NCBI GenBank assembly: GCA_938041695.1
Contig: CALISI010000024.1
Coordinates: 1-5,157 of the forward strand
Reading direction: 5' to 3'
From: an uncultured Actinomyces sp.
Lineage (GTDB): Bacteria > Actinomycetota > Actinomycetes > Actinomycetales > Actinomycetaceae
DNA: 5,157 nucleotides
Every line of letters begins with the position of its first letter. The first letter of the stretch is position 1. Both the position numbers and the translations under genes were made by a program. Shown in pieces: positions 1 to 5,097 of this stretch. The notes under the pieces were generated by a model. The model did no database searches. It was not told the DNA's origin and was given only the letters and a program-made list of their open reading frames with translations.

Positions 1-287
1 TGGTTGCTCACGGCGTGAAGGTCAACGCGATCTGCCCCGGCAACTTCTACGACGGCCCGCTCTGGTCCGACCCGGACCGCGGCCTCTTCGTCCAGTACCT
101 CAACTCCGGTAAGGTTCCCGGCGCGAAGACGGTCGCCGACGTCAAGGAGTTTTACGAGGCGAAGGTCCCCATGCGCCGCGGCGCTCAGGGCATCGACGTT
201 CTGCGCGCGATCTTCTACATCGTCGAGCAGGAATACGAGACCGGCCAGGCCGTGCCCGTCACGGGCGGCCAGGTGATGCTCTCCTGA
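1..287 (+). CDS. srlD: Sorbitol-6-phosphate 2-dehydrogenase (SDR family), C-terminal part
   Basis: This is the last 94 codons of a gene cut by the window edge; the first full codon is at position 3 and the TGA is at 285-287. The family oxidises D-sorbitol-6-phosphate to fructose-6-phosphate with NAD in the cytoplasm. Seen here: the SDR segment VNAICPGN that follows the (missing) YxxxK active site, the pair KVPMRRG, and the C-terminal TGQAVPVTGGQVML. From memory these align well with the end of enterobacterial SrlD (KVPLKRG and TGQSINVTGGQVMF), which is more specific than a general SDR match. The Rossmann glycine motif and the catalytic Ser/Tyr/Lys lie upstream of the window, so activity cannot be judged. 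A SorE-like zinc dehydrogenase starts 100 bases downstream, which fits an L-sorbose or sorbitol pathway. Another polyol-phosphate SDR remains possible. Confidence 0.8.
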   Translation, partial: VAHGVKVNAICPGNFYDGPLWSDPDRGLFVQYLNSGKVPGAKTVADVKEFYEAKVPMRRGAQGIDVLRAIFYIVEQEYETGQAVPVTGGQVMLS

Positions 288-294
288 CATCGTC

Positions 295-342
295 ACGAGG
301 CCGGGGACACATGCGGGTTTCTCCGGAGCTCCCCGGCCTCGT
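295..342 (+). terminator. Hairpin with 12-bp perfect stem after the SDR gene
   Basis: The arms ACGAGGCCGGGG (295-306) and CCCCGGCCTCGT (331-342) pair perfectly around a long 24-nt loop, and a T-rich run TCTTTTCTT follows at 342-350. This is the form of a rho-independent terminator for the SDR gene. The loop contains the overlapping palindromes CTCCGGAG (321-328) and GGAGCTCC (325-332), which could form competing folds. Only 45 bases separate the hairpin from the next start codon, and I see no good promoter there, so it may be leaky or act as an attenuator within an operon. Its arms are the same 12-mer as in the hairpins at 2009 and 2970, but in reversed order. Confidence 0.75.
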
Positions 343-374
343 CTTTTCTTCCCACGTTCAGTTGTTTTTCCAGT

Positions 375-381
375 GAAAGAG
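375..381 (+). promoter_or_regulatory. Ribosome binding site for the zinc dehydrogenase
   Basis: GAAAGAG lies 6 bases before the ATG at 388. It favours that start over the in-frame GTG at 373, which would add five residues (MKESV), would itself overlap this site, and has only a T-rich stretch upstream. Confidence 0.55.
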
Positions 382-387
382 TCAGTC

Positions 388-1989
388 ATGACCCAGATTC
401 CCGCCACCCAGTACGCGATTCAGATCGTCGGCAAGGAAGAGTTCGTCGTTAACCCGGCGAAGCCCGTTGATCCCGTTGGCCCGACGCAGATCATGCTCGA
501 GGTCGAAGCCTGCGGCATTTGCTTCTCTGATACGAAGCTGCTCCACCAGTTCGATGGCCACCCGCGCAAGTCGGACGTGGTGGCGGGTATCGACCTGGAC
601 GCGCTGAAGGACATTCCGTCTTACCACCCGAACCAGGAGGCCGTGACGCCCGGTCACGAGCCCGTCGTCCGGGTCGTGAAGGTCGGCGAGGCCGTCACGC
701 ACTTTAAGGTTGGCGATCGTCTGCTGGTCCAGGCCGACTGGAAGCACCTGCGCACCGCGAAGTCGAATGGTGCTTTCGGCTACAACTTTGACGGTGCTCT
801 CGAGGAGTTCGTTGTTGTCGACGAGCGCTGCGTCGTGTCTCCGGATGGGGAAGAGTTCCTGATCCACGTGTCGGAGGGCCCGTCGGCCGCGGCCGTCGGC
901 CTCATCGAGCCCTGGGCGACCGTCGAGGGTTCCTACGCGTGGGCTGAGCGCAACCACGTTGCTGACGGCGGACGCCTGCTGGTCGTGGGCGAGGGCGACA
1001 TCGACGCTCTGACCGCCGAGCACAAGCCCGCCGAGGTCGTTCGCGTTGCCGCCGAGGAGCTTGAGGGCGTGGAGGGCGAATTCGACGACGTCGTGTTCTT
1101 TGGCTCGGACGCCGACGCCATCGAGAAGGCTGCTCTGCTGATCGGCACCCGCGGCACCATGTGCGTCGTCCTGGGTGGCGAGAAGATTTCGCGCAAGGTG
1201 TCCCTGGACATCGGCCGCGTCCACTACGACTTCATCCGCTTCTGCGGTACGACCGGTTCGGATCCGCGCGAGGGCTACGCCTGGATCCCCGCCAACGGTG
1301 ATCTGCGCGAGAACGACGAGTGCGTGTTCGTCGGCGCCGCCGGCCCGATGGGCGTCATGCACACGATGCGCGCCGTCACCTCCGGTGTCCCCGGCATCAG
1401 CGTCGTGGGCACCGACCTGTCGGACGAGCGCCTGGCCAACCTGACGAAGGTCGTGGGCCCGACCGCCGAAAAGAACGGCGTGCCGCTGGACATCATCAAC
1501 ACCGCCTCGACGCCCCTGGAGTACGGCTACACCTACGCGACGTGCCTCGTGCCCGTCCCGGCGCTGGTCTCCCAGGCTGTCGATCTGCTGGCGCAGGGCG
1601 GTATCCTGAACGCTTTCGCGGGTATCCCGGCCGGCACGTTCGGTGACTTCGACCTGCAGGGCATCATCGAGCGTCAGATCTTCATGCTGGGAACCTCCGG
1701 CTCGGATGTCTCCGATATGCGTACGGTGCTGCGCAAGATCGAAGCCGGCATCATTGACACCACGATCTCCCTGTGGGCGATCACCGGTATGGCGGGCTTC
1801 GGCGACGCCATCAACGCGGTGATGAACCGTACCTCGGGCGGCAAGATCATGGTCTTCCCGATGATGCACGACCTGGGCCTGACCCCCGTGTCCGAGCTGG
1901 CCGAGAAGCTGCCGACGGTCGCTGCGAAGCTCGACGCCGCCGGCCTGTGGACCAAGGAAGCCGAAGAAGCGCTGCTTGCTACTCGCTGA
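388..1989 (+). CDS. Zinc-dependent medium-chain dehydrogenase, SorE-like (probable L-sorbose-1-phosphate reductase), with tandem Rossmann units
   Basis: This 533-aa cytoplasmic protein belongs to the medium-chain dehydrogenase (MDR) family. The catalytic zinc site is visible: C42 in ACGICFSD (C45 is close by), H90-E91 in PGHEP and E174 in LIEP. The four-cysteine structural zinc lobe is absent; there is no Cys between 46 and 147. An intact NAD(P) motif GAAGPMG is at 316-322. From memory, the part from about 311 to the end follows L-sorbose-1-phosphate reductase SorE: AGPMG, FAGIPAGTF, GTSGSD, a GGK segment near 485 and a C-terminal LWTKEAEEALL. Unusually, residues 195-300 look like an extra degenerate Rossmann unit (GGRLLVVGEGD, DDVVFFGS, CGTTGSD), which would explain a length above the usual 340-410 aa. 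The upstream sorbitol-6-phosphate dehydrogenase would use the product, as in the Klebsiella sor operon. The substrate is inferred; another polyol or polyol-phosphate is possible. The start at 388 is chosen for GAAAGAG at 375-381. Confidence 0.85.
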   Translation: MTQIPATQYAIQIVGKEEFVVNPAKPVDPVGPTQIMLEVEACGICFSDTKLLHQFDGHPRKSDVVAGIDLDALKDIPSYHPNQEAVTPGHEPVVRVVKVGEAVTHFKVGDRLLVQADWKHLRTAKSNGAFGYNFDGALEEFVVVDERCVVSPDGEEFLIHVSEGPSAAAVGLIEPWATVEGSYAWAERNHVADGGRLLVVGEGDIDALTAEHKPAEVVRVAAEELEGVEGEFDDVVFFGSDADAIEKAALLIGTRGTMCVVLGGEKISRKVSLDIGRVHYDFIRFCGTTGSDPREGYAWIPANGDLRENDECVFVGAAGPMGVMHTMRAVTSGVPGISVVGTDLSDERLANLTKVVGPTAEKNGVPLDIINTASTPLEYGYTYATCLVPVPALVSQAVDLLAQGGILNAFAGIPAGTFGDFDLQGIIERQIFMLGTSGSDVSDMRTVLRKIEAGIIDTTISLWAITGMAGFGDAINAVMNRTSGGKIMVFPMMHDLGLTPVSELAEKLPTVAAKLDAAGLWTKEAEEALLATR

Positions 1990-2008
1990 GGCTCTCGCGT
2001 CAGCCTCT

Positions 2009-2045
2009 GCCCCAGCCTCGTCCGTTGTTTGGACGAGGCTGGGGC
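2009..2045 (+). terminator. Terminator hairpin after the zinc dehydrogenase, 15-bp perfect stem
   Basis: GCCCCAGCCTCGTCC (2009-2023) pairs perfectly with GGACGAGGCTGGGGC (2031-2045) around the 7-nt loop GTTGTTT. Only a short TTCCT follows, so the U-tract is weak, as is common in high-GC actinobacteria. It starts 19 bases after the stop codon and very probably ends the sugar-phosphate transcript. Compared with the hairpins at 295 and 2970, one G-C pair is replaced by A-T on both arms, so pairing is kept. Confidence 0.85.
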
Positions 2046-2074
2046 TTCCTCGTGCCGTGATAGCCGCGTACGAT
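2046..2074 (+). promoter_or_regulatory. Possible promoter of the unknown gene at 2110
   Basis: TACGAT at 2069-2074 fits a -10 box (TAnnnT). The hexamer 17 bases upstream is TTCCTC (2046-2051), a poor -35 that directly abuts the preceding terminator. Transcription would begin near 2081. The case rests mainly on the -10 box and on the need for a promoter after a strong terminator. Confidence 0.35.
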
Positions 2075-2097
2075 GGTGGAATGACTGTCGGTGGAAC

Positions 2098-2104
2098 AAG
2101 GAGG
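2098..2104 (+). promoter_or_regulatory. Strong ribosome binding site AAGGAGG
   Basis: AAGGAGG ends 5 bases before the ATG at 2110 and fixes the start of the unknown gene. The longer in-frame reading from a TTG at 2029 would begin inside the preceding terminator loop and is not credible. Confidence 0.85.
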
Positions 2105-2109
2105 TTCCC

Positions 2110-2937
2110 ATGGGAAGCGACGATTGCGTGACACGTGAGCGCTACGTGGCGTTGCAGGCGTGGCTGTGCGGGCAGATGTCCCCGCGCGCGCCGCACGCGG
2201 CGGACCTCTTTGCGCAGGACAGCGAGTGCCTCTACGATGCCTTCCTGTCCGTGCTCATTGGCACGGGGCTGGGATTCATCGCCTACGACGACAACCGCTT
2301 CCACCACGGCCTCTACGCCTTCGACTTTTTCGTGGGAGACATCAAGGTGCCGCCGCGAGACAAGGGCGTTGATGGGCAGAGGGCGCCCGGCATGGCGGGG
2401 GAGTCTGCCACGGACGCCGCCGGCCGCGCGATGTGCCACGCCCTCGTCGACACGTGGCTCGGGGACACCGACAGCCGCATCCCTTTCGTGGCTTGCGTGA
2501 TCGCCTCCGTGGCCACCCTCGAACTCGTCGCCGATGTGAGCGTCGCCGAATGCGTCTTCGAGTGTGACCTGCCGCCGGGCTACGCGCGCTTCACCGCAAA
2601 CAAACCGTGGGAAGACGGGAGCCTGCCCATTGGCTCGCTGGATTTGTCCCTGGTTGCCCCCGGTCCTCTCATCCACCTCGAGGCGCGCCCGCGCTACAAG
2701 GGACAGGCCCTGTCCCCCTCGGGCTTTACCGAGGCCCTGGCATCGGCCGTGCAGATGGGGCTCGCCGTGGAGTCGTCCTCTGCGTTCGCCTTCGGGGCCG
2801 CCGCCACTCTGCGCGCCCCGCACGGGGGCCCTGAGATGCTCGGGTGGGCCGCCGACGCGGTGGCTCGAGCCCTGTCCGCGTGCGGGCACACCGGGGGAGT
2901 GCAGATCCGAACGCGCTTCGCTCACGCGCCGGCGTAG
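2110..2937 (+). CDS. Conserved-looking hypothetical protein, 275 aa
   Basis: I do not recognise this protein. The start is set by AAGGAGG five bases upstream and the stop is TAG at 2935-2937. There is no signal peptide. Hydrophobic stretches at about 42-58 (YDAFLSVLIGTGLGFIA) and 125-145 (PFVACVIASVATLELVADV) are short and broken, so it is probably soluble. It has eight cysteines (6, 20, 40, 109, 129, 148, 152, 258); only C148 and C152 form a close pair (AECVFECD), which does not make a clear metal site. A histidine- and aromatic-rich segment lies at 61-75 (DNRFHHGLYAFDFFV), and the C-terminal third is Ala/Gly-rich. It sits alone between two hairpins, has its own probable promoter, and is convergent with the symporter gene. 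GC-rich codon use like its neighbours and the good RBS say it is real; no function is proposed. Confidence 0.8.
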   Translation: MGSDDCVTRERYVALQAWLCGQMSPRAPHAADLFAQDSECLYDAFLSVLIGTGLGFIAYDDNRFHHGLYAFDFFVGDIKVPPRDKGVDGQRAPGMAGESATDAAGRAMCHALVDTWLGDTDSRIPFVACVIASVATLELVADVSVAECVFECDLPPGYARFTANKPWEDGSLPIGSLDLSLVAPGPLIHLEARPRYKGQALSPSGFTEALASAVQMGLAVESSSAFAFGAAATLRAPHGGPEMLGWAADAVARALSACGHTGGVQIRTRFAHAPA

Positions 2938-2969
2938 TATCCGACCGCCGCGCCGTCGCGCATAACGAA

Positions 2970-3009
2970 GCCCCGGCCTCGTTCTCACGTGGAGGAACGA
3001 GGCCGGGGC
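2970..3009 (-). terminator. Shared terminator hairpin between convergent genes, 15-bp perfect stem
   Basis: GCCCCGGCCTCGTTC (2970-2984) and GAACGAGGCCGGGGC (2995-3009) pair perfectly around a 10-nt loop. On the minus strand the stem is followed by TTCGTTATG, a weak T-rich tail, which suits termination of the symporter gene whose stop is 23 bases away. On the plus strand AAGTCTG follows, so it ends the 2110-2937 gene less clearly, though it probably serves both directions. Confidence 0.8.
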
Positions 3010-3032
3010 AAGTCTGCTGGGGGAGAGGCCCC

Positions 3033-4502
3033 TTAAGCGTTGGTCTTCTCGGCGGCGACGGGAGCATCGTCCTGCCAGAAGTCCAGCTCGTCGGGGTTCA
3101 GGCCGATCGAGGACGCCTTGAAGTGCGGCTCGAGGCCGGCCTTGCGCTGGGCGACATAGTCGTTCGCGCAGCGGATAGCCTGGTTGCCCAGGATGACGAT
3201 GACCGGCAGGTTGATGAGCGCCATGAGGCCCATCAGGATGTCACCCAGGTTCCACGCGACCTCGAACTTGAGGAGAGCGCCAGCGAAGACGAGCAGCGCA
3301 GCGACAGTGCGGAAGACGGTGAGCATCCAGTGCTTCATGTGCACGTTGCGCAGCAGGAAGCGGAAGTTGACCTCGGCGTAATAGAAGTTGCCGACCAGTG
3401 TCGTGAACGCGAAGAGGAACAGGGCGACCGAGATGAAAACCTGCGCAGGACCCTGGCCGAGGATCGTGGCCATGGCGTCCTTCACGAGGGGAGCGCCCGT
3501 CACACCGTTATCCGAACCGACTCCCGAGGAGAGCACCACGAAAGCGGTGAGCGTGCAGATCACCATCGTGTCGATGAAGACGGACAGCATCTGGACGAGG
3601 CCCTGCTTGACGGGGTGCGACACGGAAGCGGAGGCGGCGGCGTTCGGGGCGGAGCCGACGCCGGCCTCGTTCGAGTAGAGACCACGCTTAATACCGAGCA
3701 TCATGGCTGAGCCGGCGAAACCGCCGAAGATTGCCTTGAAGTCGAAAGCGTTGGTGAAGATCGAGGCGAACATCGCGGGGATGTTCTGGTAGTTCAGCAC
3801 GATGACGACGAAGCCGACGCCCAGGTAGATGATCGCCATGATGGGAACGAGGAGGCCGGTGACGTCGGTGAGGCGACGCGTGCCACCGAAGATCGAGCCG
3901 GCCATCAGGATCGCGAGGACGATACCGACGATCCACGGCGTCCAATTGTTCGCCCAGCTGTACCCGGTGAACGCGTCAGCAACGTTGAAGGATGCCAGCA
4001 GGTTGAAGCCGCCCATGTAGGTCAGGATGAGGACCGAGGCAAAGAGCGTGGCCAGCCAATTCTGCTTGAGGGCCGTCTGGATGTAGTAGGCGGGACCACC
4101 GTAGGAGTGGTGGGGACCCTGCTTCTTGTAGATCTGCGCGAGCGTGGACTCGATGAACGCAGAGGCGCCGCCGAGCGTCGCGATAAGCCACATCCAAAAT
4201 ACAGCGCCGGGACCACCCGTGGCGACAGCGGTGGCGACGCCAGCAATGTTGCCGACGCCCACGCGCGAGGCCGTGGATACCATCAGGGCGCGGAACGAGG
4301 AGACCTCGCCTTCCTCTTGCGGCGGCTCGGTGACGACGCGGATGGCTTCCTTAAAGAGGCGCAGCGGCAGGGCGCGCGTGCGAATGAAGAAGTACAGGCC
4401 GACGCCGATCAGGAGGGCGACGAGCACGTACGTATACATGAAGCCCGAGATCGTATCCAGGGTGCCGGCGAGGTCGAAAGCCGGACGCAGGGTTCCATTC
4501 AT
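3033..4502 (-). CDS. agcS: Sodium:alanine/glycine symporter, AgcS/AlsT family
   Basis: This 489-aa polytopic inner-membrane protein would take up alanine or glycine together with Na+. The family signature is complete at residues 96-111, GGPGAVFWMWLIATLG, matching the sodium:alanine symporter pattern GGx[GA][GA]xFWMW. Other family landmarks are TASRVGVGNIAGVATA (77-92) and YSNEAGVGSAPNAAA (276-290), expected to line the Na+ and substrate path. Hydrophobic segments can be seen near 22-40, 84-112, 150-175, 188-206, 215-237, 302-328, 353-376, 395-413 and 418-440, and the length is normal for the family. The start ATG (4502-4500) has AGGA at 4512-4509 with a 6-nt spacer; the stop is TAA at 3035-3033. 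It is a single-gene unit with its own promoter and terminator, divergent from the rRNA operon. The exact amino acid carried (Ala, Gly, possibly Gln or Ser) cannot be read from sequence alone. Confidence 0.95.
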   Translation of the reverse strand: MNGTLRPAFDLAGTLDTISGFMYTYVLVALLIGVGLYFFIRTRALPLRLFKEAIRVVTEPPQEEGEVSSFRALMVSTASRVGVGNIAGVATAVATGGPGAVFWMWLIATLGGASAFIESTLAQIYKKQGPHHSYGGPAYYIQTALKQNWLATLFASVLILTYMGGFNLLASFNVADAFTGYSWANNWTPWIVGIVLAILMAGSIFGGTRRLTDVTGLLVPIMAIIYLGVGFVVIVLNYQNIPAMFASIFTNAFDFKAIFGGFAGSAMMLGIKRGLYSNEAGVGSAPNAAASASVSHPVKQGLVQMLSVFIDTMVICTLTAFVVLSSGVGSDNGVTGAPLVKDAMATILGQGPAQVFISVALFLFAFTTLVGNFYYAEVNFRFLLRNVHMKHWMLTVFRTVAALLVFAGALLKFEVAWNLGDILMGLMALINLPVIVILGNQAIRCANDYVAQRKAGLEPHFKASSIGLNPDELDFWQDDAPVAAEKTNA

Positions 4503-4559
4503 CGTTTTTCCTAGTGTTGATGGGTGTTCGTGGACGCGGCGAGCCGCGGTATGAGAACG

Positions 4560-4589
4560 AGTATAGCGCCAGCGTCAACAAAAGGTAAA
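4560..4589 (-). promoter_or_regulatory. Probable agcS promoter
   Basis: Read on the minus strand, TATACT (4565-4560) is a good -10 box and TTTACC (4589-4584) is a moderate -35 at 18-bp spacing. The upstream side (4591-4606) is A/T-rich (GCTAAAAAATATGA), like an UP element. The start point would be near 4553, giving a leader of about 50 nt before the ATG. Confidence 0.6.
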
Positions 4590-4824
4590 GAGTTTGCTAA
4601 AAAATATGATGGAATTGGCCATCTGTGCAGGCAGGGCGCCTGGTGGCCTGGCGTTGGGGGCAGGTTACTGTGGAATGTTGGGAGTGCTGGCGCACAATTT
4701 GGCCAAATCTTTGTGGTCTGGCGCATGAAATCGGGCGATTTTGGGGCAAAGTTAGCCGGCCTGAGGGCTTCAATCGTTGACATTCTGCGGAAAAGTGCTC
4801 AGAAGCGATGCAATTGCGCTTGAT
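4590..4824 (+). other. Divergent intergenic region between the agcS and rRNA promoters
   Basis: No convincing gene lies here; open frames on both strands lack ribosome binding sites and run through the promoter region. It holds a 12-bp palindrome (4697-4708), three direct copies of CTGGCG (4648, 4687, 4718), a TGGCCA core at 4616-4621 repeated at 4700-4705, and a consensus TTGACA at 4777-4782 with no good -10 partner. These are candidate binding sites for regulators of agcS, the rrn operon or both. Confidence 0.5.
4697..4708. repeat. 12-bp perfect palindrome ATTTGGCCAAAT
   Basis: The sequence is its own reverse complement with no central spacer. Such a site suits a dimeric DNA-binding protein better than an RNA hairpin. 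It lies about 115-130 bases upstream of the rrn -35 box and a similar distance upstream of the agcS -10 box. Confidence 0.5.
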
Positions 4825-4853
4825 TTGACGATGTTGGAAGAAGTGCGTATTGT
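4825..4853 (+). promoter_or_regulatory. rRNA operon promoter
   Basis: TTGACG (4825-4830) and TATTGT (4848-4853) are separated by exactly 17 bp, a near-consensus primary-sigma promoter. The start would be near 4860, giving a leader of about 240 nt before mature 16S rRNA. A second consensus -35, TTGACA at 4777-4782, is 48 bp upstream but lacks a matching -10. Confidence 0.75.
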
Positions 4854-4859
4854 TTTCCT

Positions 4860-5097
4860 TGTTGCGCCGAACGGCAGCGAACGAAGCGAGAAGCTCGGGT
4901 CGCGGAAACATGGCGCGAACCGCCTTTCAAAAACATGCGAGAGATTCGTGTGCGCTTGATTGTGCAGGTGTTGTTTGTGAACTCGATAGTGTGTTTGTTT
5001 GTTTTTTATGCCTGTTTTTTGTTTTTGAGTGTTTTTGGTTGGGATTGCTGGCCGGGGTTTTCTGGTTGGTTTTTCTGGGCTTTAACGTTTTTGTTTT
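4860..5097 (+). other. 16S rRNA leader (pre-rRNA 5' region)
   Basis: This is the transcribed leader between the promoter and mature 16S rRNA. The first part can form a stem between GTTGCGCC (4861-4868) and GGCGCGAAC (4912-4920), with one bulged base. The boxA-type element lies at 4972-4997. From about 4991 to 5101 the plus strand is almost only T and G, with very few A or C. Such U/G-rich leaders are common upstream of actinobacterial 16S genes and usually pair with sequence beyond the 16S 3' end for RNase III processing; that partner is outside the window. Open frames across it are not credible genes. Confidence 0.75.
4972..4997 (+). promoter_or_regulatory. boxA-type antitermination element of the rRNA leader
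   Basis: TGTTTGTGAACTC followed by GATAGTGTGTTTG closely matches, from memory, the element TGTTTGAGAACTC-AATAGTGTGTTTG conserved in mycobacterial and streptomycete rRNA leaders. It is bound by the Nus factor complex and lets RNA polymerase read through the structured rRNA. Two substitutions are visible against the remembered form (A to T and A to G). The GATAGT inside it looks like a -10 box but is better explained by this element. Confidence 0.65.

Noticed and set aside
2029..2109. N-terminal extension of the unknown protein from TTG at 2029
   Set aside because: The start would fall in the loop of the preceding terminator, upstream of the likely promoter, while ATG 2110 has an ideal AAGGAGG.
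382..2988. 868-codon open frame on the minus strand across the dehydrogenase and the unknown gene
   Set aside because: It is antisense to two well-supported genes, is rich in Arg/Gly/His/Asp in a manner typical of GC-rich shadow frames, and runs through two terminator hairpins.
2844..3710. 288-codon plus-strand open frame across the gene junction and the symporter
   Set aside because: It passes through the hairpin at 2970 and is antisense to the clear AgcS signature gene; its composition (Asp/Glu/Arg/His-rich) is that of a shadow frame.
4573..4578. TTGACG on the minus strand as the agcS -35 box
   Set aside because: No acceptable -10 lies 16-19 bp downstream, and it is only 7 bp from TATACT; the TTTACC/TATACT pair is better.
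4511..4823. Small open frames on both strands between agcS and the rRNA leader
   Set aside because: Neither has a ribosome binding site or recognisable protein features; both overlap the agcS promoter and the palindrome region.
4985..4990. GATAGT as a -10 box of a second rrn promoter
   Set aside because: The best upstream hexamer is TTGTGC at 19 bp, and the sequence is part of the conserved boxA-type element.
5080..5086. CTTTAAC as an E. coli-type boxA
   Set aside because: It matches the core of TGCTCTTTAACA only in part and lies about 12 bases before the mature 16S end, where a processing site is more likely; the 4972-4997 element fits actinobacterial boxA better.
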